A stretch of DNA of 64,000 nt from Microtetraspora glauca (GCA_001570385.1 BBYL01000035.1:1-64000); one strand, 5' to 3'; positions 16,413 through 25,461 are shown, counted from the stretch's first letter. Notes: generated by a model from the sequence alone, not told the origin. Numbers and translations are program-made.

Positions 16413-17156
16413 TCAGCAGACGCCGTGGTCCCGCAGGGGCCCGACCCGCAGGCCCGCGGAACGGCAGGCGCCCACCAGCCGCGGCAGCGCGCCGAGGGCC
16501 GCACGCCAGGAGCCGGGGGCCGAGGTGTGGTCGGTGTCGTGCAGCAGGAGGGTCGCCCCGCCGCGCAGGCCGGGCGTCATGGCCGCCACCACGGAGTCCG
16601 GGCTCGCGGAGCGTGTCCAGTCCCGGCCCCACACGGTCCACAGCACCGGTCGCAGTCCATGGAGCCGGGCGGCGATCAGCGTCTCGGCGCTGAGCACGCC
16701 GTAGGGCGGCCGGTACCACCCGGGAGCCGCCCCGGTCACGGCGGCGACCAGGTCGGCGGCCCGGCCCAGCTCGGCCGCCATCCGTCCCGGCCGGGCGACC
16801 AGCGCGTTGTCGTGGTGCCAGCCGTGCACCCCGATCTCGTGGCCGCCCGCGGCGATGCGGCGGCCGAGTTCGGGATGGCGGTCGAGCATCTCGCCGAGCA
16901 CGAAGAACGTCGCCCGGCAGCCGAGTCGCTCCAGCTCGGCGAGGAAGCGCGGCGTGGTCCGCGGGTCGGGTCCGTCGTCGAAGGTCAGGGCGACATGGGT
17001 GTCCGCGCCCACGCCCGCGAGGCCGGGCAGCAGGCGGCGTACGGCCGGCAGCCACGTCGCGGCGGGACCGGCGTGCAGCAGGGTCAGCCCGGCCAGACCG
17101 GCCAGGCCGCCGAGCGCCGGTCCGATGCGGTGCGTCCCGCCGTTTCCCCAGGTCAC
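16413..17156 (-). CDS. polysaccharide deacetylase (CE4 family)
   Basis: About 247 aa from the GTG at 17156. A frame extending to 17192 would need a TTG start and would overlap the divergent glycosyltransferase start, so I prefer the GTG. A hydrophobic N-terminal segment (GPALGGLAGLAGLTLLHAG) suggests membrane anchoring or export. CE4 motifs are LTFDDGPD, HGWHHDN (the H-x3-H variant), YRPPYG, TVWGRDW and LLLHDTD. It should deacetylate a GlcNAc-containing or similar glycan. It is divergent from an MGDG-synthase-like glycosyltransferase, suggesting a shared role in envelope glycan or glycolipid metabolism, and lies just upstream of the hopanoid operon on the same strand. Confidence 0.85.
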   Translation of the reverse strand: MTWGNGGTHRIGPALGGLAGLAGLTLLHAGPAATWLPAVRRLLPGLAGVGADTHVALTFDDGPDPRTTPRFLAELERLGCRATFFVLGEMLDRHPELGRRIAAGGHEIGVHGWHHDNALVARPGRMAAELGRAADLVAAVTGAAPGWYRPPYGVLSAETLIAARLHGLRPVLWTVWGRDWTRSASPDSVVAAMTPGLRGGATLLLHDTDHTSAPGSWRAALGALPRLVGACRSAGLRVGPLRDHGVC

Positions 17157-17185
17157 CCCGTCAAGTGTGCGGGAGAGGTGCGGCG

Positions 17186-18295
17186 ATGCCAACGCGGCGC
17201 ACGGTCCTGATCCTCAGCGCGAGCATGGGCGCGGGGCACGACGCCGCCGCGACCGAGCTGGCCAGGCGGCTCGCCGCCCGGGGTGTCGACGCCGAGGTGA
17301 CCGACGTCCTGGAGCTGCTCCCGCTGCGGCTGGGCGCCGCGCTGCGCGGCTGGTACGGCTGGATGATGCGCTCCGCCCCCTGGTCGTACGCGCTGATCTA
17401 CCGGATCTTCTTCGTGTCGCGCGGCTCGCCGTCGGCGTCCCCCCTGACGGTCCTGGTCGCGGCGCGGCTGCGGCGGCTGCTGCTCCGCCGGGCGCCGGAC
17501 GAGGTCGTGTCGGCCTTCCACCTGGCCGCGCAGGCCGCCGGGCACCTCCGCGCGCGTGGCCTGCTGCCGGTGCCGAGCACGGTGCTGCTCACGGACTTCG
17601 CGGCGCACCGGCTCTGGCTGCATCCGGGGAACGACCGCTACCTGTGCCCCGATCCGGAGACCGCGCGCGCGGTCCGGGCGGCGACCGGACGGCCCGCCTC
17701 GTGGCACGCGCCGCTCGTCCGCCCGGAGTTCCTGGCACGCGGGGCGACCATCGCCGGGCCGCGGGCGGACGAGCGGCCGGTGCTGGTCTCGGCGGGTTCC
17801 TGGGGCGTGGGCGGCGTCGAGAGGACGGCTCGCGTGCTGGCCGGGTCGGGGCGGTACCTGCCCGTCGTCCTGTGCGGGCGCAACGGCGAGCTGCGCCGCC
17901 GCCTGCGCCGCCGCCTGGGGCGCCCCGTGGTGGTGCTCGGCTGGTGCGACGACCTGCCCGCCCTGATGGCCACCGCGTACGCCGTGATCGACAACGCGGC
18001 CGGGCTGACGTGCAGGGAGGCGATGGCGGCTCGGGTGCCGGTGATCTCCTATCTGCCGATCCCGGGGCACGGGAGGGACGGCGCGCTGGCGATGGCCCGC
18101 GCGGGGCTGAGCGTCTACGCCCGCGACGCGGCCGAACTGCTGGCCGCGCTCGACCGGATCGCAGCCGAGAGCGAGCGTGAGCGGCACACGGCCCCCGGAG
18201 CCGGGTTGTTCGCCGCCGCGCCGGCCGAGTCCTTCTTCATTCCTTCGGCCCCATCAGGTCGTCCTGGCGGATCTGCGGCGACTGGGCCAGCCTGA
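17186..18295 (+). CDS. MGDG-synthase-like glycosyltransferase
   Basis: 369 aa from the ATG at 17186, preceded by GGGAGAGG. The N-terminus VLILSASMGAGHDAAATELA is the conserved GxGHxxAA loop of the MGDG-synthase/processive diacylglycerol glycosyltransferase family (GT28-like, GT-B fold). A C-terminal donor-binding region contains VLVSAGSWGVG and the NAAGLTCREAMA motif. It probably transfers a sugar to a lipid acceptor at the membrane. The C-terminal 60 bp overlap the convergent transporter gene. Acceptor and donor cannot be told from sequence. Confidence 0.82.
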   Translation: MPTRRTVLILSASMGAGHDAAATELARRLAARGVDAEVTDVLELLPLRLGAALRGWYGWMMRSAPWSYALIYRIFFVSRGSPSASPLTVLVAARLRRLLLRRAPDEVVSAFHLAAQAAGHLRARGLLPVPSTVLLTDFAAHRLWLHPGNDRYLCPDPETARAVRAATGRPASWHAPLVRPEFLARGATIAGPRADERPVLVSAGSWGVGGVERTARVLAGSGRYLPVVLCGRNGELRRRLRRRLGRPVVVLGWCDDLPALMATAYAVIDNAAGLTCREAMAARVPVISYLPIPGHGRDGALAMARAGLSVYARDAAELLAALDRIAAESERERHTAPGAGLFAAAPAESFFIPSAPSGRPGGSAATGPA

Positions 18296-19130
18296 CGCTG
18301 CCGAAGAAGATCAGCGCCACGCCGAGCAGTTCGAGCAGGACCCAGGCGCCCAGGCGGATGCTCTCGCCGAAGAGCCCGACGCCGAGCGCGATGCTCGCCA
18401 CGGGGTCGGTGACGTTGAGGGTCGGCTGGACGACGACGAGGTTGCCGCTCTGCAGCGCGTTCTGCAGCACGTACACGCTGAAGATGCCCGCGGCCACCAT
18501 GGCGTAGACCGGCCAGGCGGTCAGCACCTCGGCCTGCTCCGTGTCGAAGAGGCGGGTGCTTTCCTTCATCAGCGCGGCGGTGAAGGCGAACCCCAGGCCG
18601 GAGGCGGTTCCGAGCAGTGCCGCGCGGTGTGAGCCGCGGGTGACCCGCGCCATCCCGATCAGGTACGCGGCGATGCCTCCGCAGATCACGGTGATGATCG
18701 CCCAGTCCCCGGGGGTCGGCGCCTTGTGCCCGCCCCCGGGGCGGGCGGAGGCGAGCAGGACCGCCAGTCCGACGGTCACGGAGATGATGGCCAGCCACAC
18801 GTTCCGGTTCAGCGTGACCCGGTACATCAGCCAGATGATGACCATGGTGAACGGCAGTTCGGTGATCAGCAGCGGCTGCACGAGGGCGAGAGTCCCGAAG
18901 TTCAGCGCGCTCGCCTGGAGGAGGAAGCCACCGATCAGGGCGCCTATTCCGCCCAGCCAGACCGGTTTGCGCATCATGTCCCACATCAGCGACAGCTTGA
19001 AGGCGTCGCTCTCCGGGGCGGTCCGCGCCGCGCGGCGCTGCAGCACCGAGGAGAGGGCGTTGCAGGCCGCCGCGAGGATGGCCAGGATCACCGCGATCAC
19101 CGGCGCCCGGCCTTCCGGACGCGATGCCAT
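18237..19130 (-). CDS. DMT-superfamily (EamA/NIPA-like) membrane transporter
   Basis: 297 aa with about nine to ten hydrophobic helices, starting with APVIAVILAILAAACNALSSVLQRRAA. The repeat structure of two similar halves, with ELPFTMVIIWLMYR in the first and QPTLNVTDPVASIALGV in the second, fits the drug/metabolite transporter fold. The opening GNALSSVLQRRA-like motif resembles NIPA/EamA proteins. Substrate unknown. ATG at 19130. It converges with the glycosyltransferase gene with a 59-bp overlap. Confidence 0.8.
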   Translation of the reverse strand: MASRPEGRAPVIAVILAILAAACNALSSVLQRRAARTAPESDAFKLSLMWDMMRKPVWLGGIGALIGGFLLQASALNFGTLALVQPLLITELPFTMVIIWLMYRVTLNRNVWLAIISVTVGLAVLLASARPGGGHKAPTPGDWAIITVICGGIAAYLIGMARVTRGSHRAALLGTASGLGFAFTAALMKESTRLFDTEQAEVLTAWPVYAMVAAGIFSVYVLQNALQSGNLVVVQPTLNVTDPVASIALGVGLFGESIRLGAWVLLELLGVALIFFGSVRLAQSPQIRQDDLMGPKE

Positions 19131-19259
19131 CCGTCAGTGGTGGTCATAGGGCCGAGCATCGGCGAACCGGCATCCGGCGCAAGCGCCCCACGCCGGTGAC
19201 GGCAGGGCCGCGACCCGCACTTGCCTACCGCTTGGCGGATCTTCCCTGGCGGGTCAAGA

Positions 19260-19303
19260 TAAGGCTAGGTTAACCTAATCAAAATTAGGCTTGCCTAAGC
19301 TAA
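19260..19303 (+). promoter_or_regulatory. two tandem iron boxes (DtxR/IdeR-type operators)
   Basis: Two 19-bp sites match the IdeR/DmdR consensus TTAGGTTAGGCTAACCTAA. The first, TAAGGCTAGGTTAACCTAA, is at 19260-19278. The second, TTAGGCTTGCCTAAGCTAA, is at 19285-19303. They lie directly upstream of the siderophore-interacting protein gene (RBS AAGGGGAG, ATG 19316), so iron-dependent repression is expected. Confidence 0.85.
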
Positions 19304-19315
19304 GGGGAGTGCTCC

Positions 19316-20194
19316 ATGACCGCCGCCTACCGGCCCTTCCGCCTGCACGTCGCGCGTACCGAGCGCCTCAGTCCGACCTTCATGCGGGTCACGTTCGCCG
19401 GTGACGATCTGTCCGGGTTCGGCCATGACGGCTATGACCAGCGGGTCAAGGTCGTGGTGCCGCTGCCGGAGGTCGGGTTGGACACCTTCCCCGCGGAGCC
19501 GGACTGGTTCCCGATCTGGCGTGAGCTCCCCGAGGGCAGGAAGAACCCGGTCCGCACCTACACCGTGCGCGCCGTGCGCAGGGAGAACCGCGAACTGGAC
19601 ATCGACTTCGCGCTGCACGGCCCCTCGGGCGTCGCCTCGCAGTGGGCCGCCGAGGCGTGCCCCGGCAGTCCCGCGCTGATCGTCGGCCCGGACGCGCTGT
19701 ACTCCGGCCCGCCGGTCGGGCTGGAGTGGGCTCCCCCGGCCGACGCGGCCCGGTTGCTGCTGGCCGGAGACGAGACCGCGGTGCCGGCGATCTCCGCCAT
19801 CGCCGAGTCCCTGGCGGACGGCGTCCCCGCCCAGGTGCTCGTGGAGGTGCCGGAGCCCGAGGACGTCCTCGACCTGCGGGTCCCGTCGAGCGTGGAGGTC
19901 ACCTGGTTGCCCCGCGGTACGGCACGGCACGGCGAGTTCCTGATCCCCGCCGTGCGCGACGCCGTACGCGATCTCGGCACCGTGCCGGGCGAGCACGCGG
20001 AGGAGGAGCCGGACGACGCCGAGCTGCTCTGGGACGTGCCCGTGGAGGCGGGCGGCGGTTTCTACGCGTGGCTGGCCGGCGAGATGGGTGTGGTCCGGGA
20101 GTTGCGCCGCCATCTCGTACGCGAACTGGGTGTGGACCGCTCCTGCGTCGCGTTCATGGGGTACTGGCGGCAGGGCGCACCCGAGCCGAACTGA
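19316..20194 (+). CDS. siderophore-interacting protein (ferric-siderophore reductase)
   Basis: 292 aa of the SIP/ViuB family. The FAD-binding RTYTVRA motif begins at Arg80, LDIDFALHG and GPSGVASQWA follow, and an NAD(P)-binding C-terminal domain contains LLLAGDETAVPA. The family reduces imported Fe(III)-siderophore complexes in the cytoplasm to release iron. Two iron boxes sit just upstream. No siderophore synthesis or import genes are in the window. Confidence 0.93.
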   Translation: MTAAYRPFRLHVARTERLSPTFMRVTFAGDDLSGFGHDGYDQRVKVVVPLPEVGLDTFPAEPDWFPIWRELPEGRKNPVRTYTVRAVRRENRELDIDFALHGPSGVASQWAAEACPGSPALIVGPDALYSGPPVGLEWAPPADAARLLLAGDETAVPAISAIAESLADGVPAQVLVEVPEPEDVLDLRVPSSVEVTWLPRGTARHGEFLIPAVRDAVRDLGTVPGEHAEEEPDDAELLWDVPVEAGGGFYAWLAGEMGVVRELRRHLVRELGVDRSCVAFMGYWRQGAPEPN

Positions 20195-20301
20195 CCTTCT
20201 GATCGACTTGCTATCTTCCTGTTTATCCGGGTGATCTGCGCGATTTTGGGCGGGTTTGGCCCGAGGTGACGGCGGGCTGACGGCGGGAGCGTGACTGACC
20301 G

Positions 20302-22173
20302 GTGCGGGTGAGACTGCGGACCCGCCTGCGGTACTGGTTCGACGGCACGATGGACCGGGGCACCCCCGCGCTGATCGGCTGGCTGGGACTGGCGTCCGTC
20401 GCGCTCATCGCGGTGGTGACGATCCTGGTCGTCCTCCTCACCAACGAGGACGCCGAGCTCAACGACGGCTGGATCGGCGTGGCATGGATGAGCCTGCTGC
20501 GGACCCTCGACCCGGGCACCATGGGCGGCGACACCGGCAATCCGGTGTTCCTCGGCCTGATGCTCACGGTCACGGTCGGCGGCATCTTCATCGTCAGTGC
20601 CCTCATCGGTGTGCTCACGACCGGCCTGGAGACACGGATCGAACAGCTCCGCAAGGGCCGCTCACAACTCGTCGAACGCGGGCACACCATCATCCTGGGC
20701 TGGTCGGAGCAGGTCTTCACGGTGATCGGCGAGCTGGTGAAGGCCAACCAGAGCGCCCGGCGCTCGTGCGTGGTGATCCTCGCCGACCGCGACAAGGTCG
20801 GCATGGAGGACCAGATCCGCATGCGGGTGCCCGACACCGGCCACACGCGGGTGATCTGCCGGTCGGGCAACCCGCTCAAGCGGGCGGACCTCGAACTCGT
20901 CAGCCCGCAGACCGCGAAATCGATCATGGTGTTGCCGCCCCAGGGCGAGGACGCCGACATCGACGTCATCAAGGTCCTGCTGCTGCTGAACAACCGGCCG
21001 TGGACCGGCGCCCGCCCGCACATCGTGGCCGCGGTCCAGGACTCGGAGAACCTCGCGGCGGCCCGGCTCGCCGCCGGAGAGTCGGCGCTGGTGATCGACG
21101 CCGACGACATCACCGTCCGCATGGTGGTGCAGTCCCATCGGCAGGCGGGCCTGTCCACGGTCTGCACCGACCTGCTCGACTTCGCGGGCAACGAGATCTA
21201 CTTCCGGCCCGAGCCCGCCCTCGCCGGCACGACGTACGGCGAGGCGCTGGGCGCGTACGAGCTCGGCGTGCCGATCGGAGTGCACAAGGCCGACGGACCG
21301 GTGCTGGTCAACCCGCCGCAGGACACGTCGATCGCCGCGGGCGACAGCATGATCGTGGTCGCCGAGGACGACCTGCTCATCCGGCTGGCCGCCGACCGAC
21401 CGCCCATCATCGAGGAGGTCATCACCACGGCTCCCGAACGGAAGCCCGTGCCCGACCGGACGCTGCTGATCGGCTGGAACGCCCGCGCCGCGAAGATCAT
21501 CGCCCTGCTGGACCGGCTCGCCCCGCCCGGTTCCGCCGTGGACGTCGCCGCGCCACGCAGGCCCGTGTACGCCGTGGAGATGCCCCGGCAGAACCTGGTG
21601 GTCGGCTTCAAGCCCTGCGAGCCGACCAGCAGGCGGTCGCTGGAGTCCCTCGATCTCGGGTCGTACCAGCACATCGTGGTGCTCTCCAACGACGGCGTCG
21701 ACCCGGACCGCGCCGACAACCGCACGCTGGTGACACTGCTCCACCTGCGCGACATCGAGGTACGGCTGGGCGACCCGTACTCGATCGTCACGGAGATGAA
21801 CGACGACAACAACCGCGAGGTCGCCCAGGTCACCAAGGCCGACGACTTCATCGTCAGCAGCAAGCTGATCTGCCTGATGCTGACCCAGCTCGCCGAGAAC
21901 CGGAACCTGTACGCGGTCTTCGCCGACCTTTTCGACCCGGCGGGGTCGGAGATCTATCTCAAGCCCGCGTCGGACTACGTGCTGCCGGGCGTGGAGGCGA
22001 ACTTCGCGACCGTCATCGAGTCGGCGCGGCGCAGGGGAGAGGTCGCCATCGGCTACCGGCGGGCCGGCCACAGCGACGAGCCCCCCGCGTACGGTGTGAC
22101 GCTCAACCCGCCGAAGGGCGCGCCGCTGGTCCTGGACGACGGCGACCACGTCATCGTGGTCGCCGAGGACTGA
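20302..22173 (+). CDS. CASTOR/POLLUX-like ion channel with RCK domains
   Basis: 623 aa. Two membrane helices (about 23-46 and 81-105) flank a pore-loop segment (WIGVAWMSLLRTLDPGTMGG). They are followed by two large RCK/TrkA-N-like cytoplasmic halves, with nucleotide-binding starts TIILGWSEQ and TLLIGWNAR and repeated endings MIVVAEDD / VIVVAED. This is the layout of CASTOR/POLLUX cation channels and their bacterial relatives. Start GTG at 20302 with GGGAG upstream. Likely a ligand-gated monovalent or divalent cation channel; ion and ligand unknown. Confidence 0.85.
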   Translation: MRVRLRTRLRYWFDGTMDRGTPALIGWLGLASVALIAVVTILVVLLTNEDAELNDGWIGVAWMSLLRTLDPGTMGGDTGNPVFLGLMLTVTVGGIFIVSALIGVLTTGLETRIEQLRKGRSQLVERGHTIILGWSEQVFTVIGELVKANQSARRSCVVILADRDKVGMEDQIRMRVPDTGHTRVICRSGNPLKRADLELVSPQTAKSIMVLPPQGEDADIDVIKVLLLLNNRPWTGARPHIVAAVQDSENLAAARLAAGESALVIDADDITVRMVVQSHRQAGLSTVCTDLLDFAGNEIYFRPEPALAGTTYGEALGAYELGVPIGVHKADGPVLVNPPQDTSIAAGDSMIVVAEDDLLIRLAADRPPIIEEVITTAPERKPVPDRTLLIGWNARAAKIIALLDRLAPPGSAVDVAAPRRPVYAVEMPRQNLVVGFKPCEPTSRRSLESLDLGSYQHIVVLSNDGVDPDRADNRTLVTLLHLRDIEVRLGDPYSIVTEMNDDNNREVAQVTKADDFIVSSKLICLMLTQLAENRNLYAVFADLFDPAGSEIYLKPASDYVLPGVEANFATVIESARRRGEVAIGYRRAGHSDEPPAYGVTLNPPKGAPLVLDDGDHVIVVAED

Positions 22174-22194
22174 GCCGTACCAGGTGGGCTACTG

Positions 22195-22334
22195 CTCGCA
22201 GCCGTGATCGTCCAGGTGATCGACGTGCTCAGGATGTCCGCCTTGTAGGCGGTGTTCCGGACGAAGTCGGTGGAGTCGGCCACCTGCACGCTGTAGGTGC
22301 ACGTGTCCTTGCATGCGGCACGTGAGGGGCTCAC
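22195..22334 (-). pseudogene. possible C-terminal fragment of a secreted Cys-containing protein
   Basis: In this minus-strand frame the sequence reads CKDTCTYSVQVADSTDFV and onwards to ITWTITA, which looks like the end of an exported disulphide protein. No proper start or stop is present, and the frame runs on into antisense of the channel gene. It ends close to the point where the adjoining LysR-type gene loses its homology. Weak call based on protein-like composition only. Confidence 0.25.
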
Positions 22335-22338
22335 GTCT

Positions 22339-23166
22339 TATCCCAGAGATATTGGCCAGGTCTTCCGGCGCGGCAGGCTGGGCGTGACGCCGACCCCGTT
22401 CGGGCAGTTCGTGCTCACCCGCGCCAGGTCCGCGGTGAACACCGTGGACGAGCTGACGGCGGGCGCCCTGCCGTACGGCGGGCAGGCGCGCGTGGCCCGG
22501 ATGGGCGGCTACGCCAATCCGCTGCTCAGCGGCCTGCTCCAGCGCCTGTTCGACGTCCCCGGTGTGTCGATCACCGTGCACACCGAGCACTCGCCGCGGC
22601 TGCTCCTGGACCTCCTGGCCTCGCGGCGGCTGGACGCGGCGACCCTCATCGACTATCCGGGCCACGAGCTGCCGGTGTTGCCCTCGGTCGGCATGCGGCC
22701 CGTCGGGATGGAGCCCGTCTTCGTCGCGATGGCGGAGAACCATCCCGTCGCGGTGAAGGAGGAGGTGTCCCTCGCCGAGCTGGCGGGCGACGACTGGGTG
22801 CTCTCACCGCCGGACGGGGTCGGCTGGCCGGAGTGCTTCGTGACCACCTGCAGCGACGCGGGATTCAGCCCCAGGGTGCCCCACATCATGGTCGAGCCGC
22901 AGATGATTGGTGACCTCATCGCGCGGGGGCACGCGATCTCACCCTGCCAGGCCACCTTCCAGGCGAGTGCGGGAATCGTGGTCCGCCCGCTCGTGGGAAC
23001 GCCGCTGTGGATCAGGCATCTGGTCGCCTGGCGCCGCGACGGCGCGCTCGCGCACCGGGCCGAGGAGCTCGTGCTCCTCGCCGCCGACGCCCACAGGGAG
23101 TCTCTCGCGGACCGGCCGCACTACACCGCCTGGCAGGCGCGCAGGGGAGAACCGGCCGGGTCGTGA
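22339..23166 (+). pseudogene. LysR-type regulator lacking its DNA-binding N-terminus
   Basis: Recognisable homology starts at RDIGQVFRRGRLGVTPTPFG, which is the end of the winged-helix domain and linker of LysR regulators, and continues through a complete substrate-binding domain (HSPRLLLDLLASRRLDAATL..., PVGMEPVFVAMAENHP, LIARGHAISPC). The first 50 or so residues with the helix-turn-helix are missing. An in-frame GTG at 22297 could start a product, but the added residues are not HTH-like. It is probably a 5'-truncated gene created by a deletion or rearrangement at about 22335-22345. Confidence 0.7.
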
Positions 23167-23173
23167 CCCCATG

Positions 23174-23416
23174 TCACAGCAACCCCAAGGCGTCCTGCTC
23201 GCCGCGGCTCTCGATGACCTTGTTGATCGCGTCCACCATCTCCTGCCGGCTGTAGCTGCGGTCGGGCATCTCGTTCAGATGCGTCAGCATGTCGGCCGAC
23301 AGGCGTACGTTCGCGGACGCCGAGGCGTACACCTCGCGGCGGGTGGCCCGGTCGCGGTCCCGGAAGACCTCGTCCAGGACCTTCTGCATCTCCTCAAGCG
23401 CGGCACGGTCAGGCAT
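23174..23416 (-). CDS. small conserved-looking hypothetical protein
   Basis: 80 aa from the ATG at 23416, with AAGGAGG seven bases upstream. The protein is highly charged and helical (ALEEMQKVLDEVFRDRDRATRREVY; SRQEMVDAINKVIESRGEQDAL), soluble, and has no cysteine or membrane segment. The codon use and ribosome-binding site support a real gene. I do not recognise the family. It sits between the LysR remnant and a flavin monooxygenase on the same strand as the latter. Confidence 0.65.
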   Translation of the reverse strand: MPDRAALEEMQKVLDEVFRDRDRATRREVYASASANVRLSADMLTHLNEMPDRSYSRQEMVDAINKVIESRGEQDALGLL

Positions 23417-23487
23417 GCCCACCCCTCCTTCGGTATGCAGCGGCTCCTACCCGCACACGCACTGAGCACGCGTGGGCGGGCGCCCGG

Positions 23488-24681
23488 TCAGTACGACTTG
23501 AGGGAGACGGAGGTGGCCGCCTTGTGGATCTTCTCCGTGATGCGCCTGGCCATGGCGGAGGAGCCGGGCAGGTGTGGCAGCAGGCGGAGCATGAACATCT
23601 GGAACCTGATCTGGAGCCCCGACTTCATGACCATGCCCTTGAGGTTGCCCTCGGCGAGGTCCTGGTTGGCCGTGACGAAGGGCCGCAGTTCGCGCTCGTA
23701 CGCGGCGAACGCGGCAGTGTGGTCACCGGCCGCCGCGGCCAGCTCCCCGGCCAGGACGTACGCGCCGACGAGGGAGAGGCTGGTGCCCTGCCCCGAGGCC
23801 GGGGACGCGCAGTAGGCGGCGTCGCCGACCAGGGTGACCCGGCCACTGGACCAGGTGTCCATGTGGATCTGGCTGAGGGAGTCGTAGTAGAAGTCCGGGG
23901 CGTCTGCCATGGCGTCGAGCAGCCGGGGAACCTCCCAGCCGAGGTCGGCGAACCGCTCGGCGACGGTCGTCTTCTGCCCCTCGACGTCGTTGCGGTCGCG
24001 GGTCGGCCCCTCCGACGCGAAGAGGAACATCGCCCGGGCGTCGGCGGCGCGCGCCGTGGCGTACATGAGCGCCGTGCCGCCCGGCACGGCCCGGCCCATC
24101 TCGGTGCGGTCCAGGTTCAGGTGGTTGGGCACCGTGAAGATCGAGATGTGGTGGCCGAGGTCGCGGACGAACCGCCCCTCGTCGCCGAAGGTCAGCCCGC
24201 GGACGTTGGAGTGCAGGCCGTCGGCGCCGACGACCAGGTCGAAGACGTGTGAGGGACCGCGCTCGAACGTGACGAGCACGCCGTCGTCGGTCTCGGTCAG
24301 CGAGGTGATCGAGTCGCCGAAGACGTACTCCACCCGGTCGGCGGTCGCCTCGTGGAGGAGGCGGCCGAGGTCGCCGCGCATGATCTCCACGTCGGCGTCC
24401 TCGCGGCCGCCGAAGAGCTCGGCGTCCATGGTGGCGAGCACCTTGCCGTGGGCGTCCACGAAGTGGGCCGCCTTCATGTCGGTGCTCAGCGCCCGCACCT
24501 TGGGCAGTAGGCCCATGCGCTCGACGACGTCGAGGGCGACGCCGCGAATGTCGATCTTGTAGCCGCCGTCGCGCGGAGCGGGGGCGCGCTCCACGACCGT
24601 CGGGGCGAAGCCGTACTCGCTCAGCCAGTACGCGAGCGTGGGGCCGGCGATGCTCGCGCCGGAGATCAGGACCGTCTTCAT
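23488..24681 (-). CDS. FAD-dependent monooxygenase (aromatic hydroxylase-like)
   Basis: 397 aa from the ATG at 24681, with GGGAG upstream. Class A flavoprotein monooxygenase: N-terminal VLISGASIAGPTLAYWL (GxSxxG variant of GxGxxG) and VVERAP, the DG motif VVGADGLHSNVRG, and the GD motif TLVGDAAYCASPASGQG. It resembles TetX/PHBH-type hydroxylases that use NAD(P)H and O2. Substrate unknown. The divergent TetR-type gene at 24800 with repeated sites between them suggests it is the repressor's target, as for many antibiotic- or aromatic-modifying oxygenases. Confidence 0.87.
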   Translation of the reverse strand: MKTVLISGASIAGPTLAYWLSEYGFAPTVVERAPAPRDGGYKIDIRGVALDVVERMGLLPKVRALSTDMKAAHFVDAHGKVLATMDAELFGGREDADVEIMRGDLGRLLHEATADRVEYVFGDSITSLTETDDGVLVTFERGPSHVFDLVVGADGLHSNVRGLTFGDEGRFVRDLGHHISIFTVPNHLNLDRTEMGRAVPGGTALMYATARAADARAMFLFASEGPTRDRNDVEGQKTTVAERFADLGWEVPRLLDAMADAPDFYYDSLSQIHMDTWSSGRVTLVGDAAYCASPASGQGTSLSLVGAYVLAGELAAAAGDHTAAFAAYERELRPFVTANQDLAEGNLKGMVMKSGLQIRFQMFMLRLLPHLPGSSAMARRITEKIHKAATSVSLKSY

Positions 24682-24736
24682 GGGGGGCTCCCTCGGGCTT
24701 GTCGGGTTCATCCGCTCTGTCCGTACGCCGCCGACT

Positions 24737-24778
24737 GTACAACTGTCTCAGAAGTCTGTCTAGTACAAATGTCTCAGA
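24737..24778. promoter_or_regulatory. duplicated 16-bp site in divergent promoter (putative TetR operator)
   Basis: GTACAACTGTCTCAGA (24737-24752) and GTACAAATGTCTCAGA (24763-24778) are direct repeats with one difference and a 26-bp period. They lie in the 118 bp between the monooxygenase and TetR starts, the usual location of a TetR operator that controls both genes. Confidence 0.6.
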
Positions 24779-24799
24779 CGGTGGTGTAGGGTGCGGGGC

Positions 24800-25369
24800 A
24801 TGGGAAATCGCGAAGACCTGCTTGCCGGAGCCAAGCGCTGCCTGTACGAGAAGGGCTACACACGCACGACCGCGCGTGACATCGCGGCGGCCTCCGGCAC
24901 CAGCCTGGCCTCGATCGGCTATCACTTCCGGTCCACGAAGGCGCTGCTCAACGAGGCGCTCTTCGACGCCATGCGGGAGTGGGGCGAAGAGCTGGAGCGC
25001 GCGCTCGGGACCGACACGGGCATGCGCCCGGGCTCGCGGGAGCGGTTCGAGGAGATCTGGGACCGGGTGGCCGGGTCGTTCGCGGCCCAGCGTCCGCTCT
25101 GGACCACCCAGTTCGAGGCGATCACCCAGCTCGACCACCTGCCCGAGATGCGCGAGGCGTTCGGCACGGGGCTGGAGGAGGCGAGACGCGGGCTCGCCGA
25201 GATCTTCGACCCGGACGCCGACGCCGAGACCCTGCGGGTGACCGGGCGGCTCTACCAGACGCTGCTCAGCGGTCTGCTCTCCCAGTGGTTGATCGACCCC
25301 GAGCGCGCGCCCTCCGGCCGCGACCTCGCCGAGGCCGTCAGAGCGGTCGCCGCCGGCTTCGACCGCTGA
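24800..25369 (+). CDS. TetR-family transcriptional regulator
   Basis: 189 aa from the ATG at 24800. The N-terminal HTH is TTARDIAAASGTSLASIGYHFRSTKALLNEAL, in which the YHF recognition helix is clear. A divergent C-terminal ligand domain follows. TAGGGT lies seven bases before the ATG and there is no obvious Shine-Dalgarno, so the mRNA may be leaderless. It probably represses the divergent flavin monooxygenase and itself through the duplicated site at 24737-24778. Confidence 0.88.
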   Translation: MGNREDLLAGAKRCLYEKGYTRTTARDIAAASGTSLASIGYHFRSTKALLNEALFDAMREWGEELERALGTDTGMRPGSRERFEEIWDRVAGSFAAQRPLWTTQFEAITQLDHLPEMREAFGTGLEEARRGLAEIFDPDADAETLRVTGRLYQTLLSGLLSQWLIDPERAPSGRDLAEAVRAVAAGFDR

Positions 25370-25461
25370 CCACAGGCGCCCCACCTCGGGTACGGCCTGG
25401 CCGCGGCCGCCTCCTACGAGATGATGGACCGCGGGGATGGTTTCCGCGTGACAATCTACGC

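Noticed and set aside
17157..17192. Longer N-terminus for the second deacetylase
   Set aside because: It would need a TTG start and would overlap the divergent glycosyltransferase start and its ribosome-binding site.
20484..22325. A 613-aa alternative frame over the channel gene
   Set aside because: It is Arg/Gly/Pro-rich shadow sequence; the frame at 20302-22173 has clear membrane and RCK motifs.
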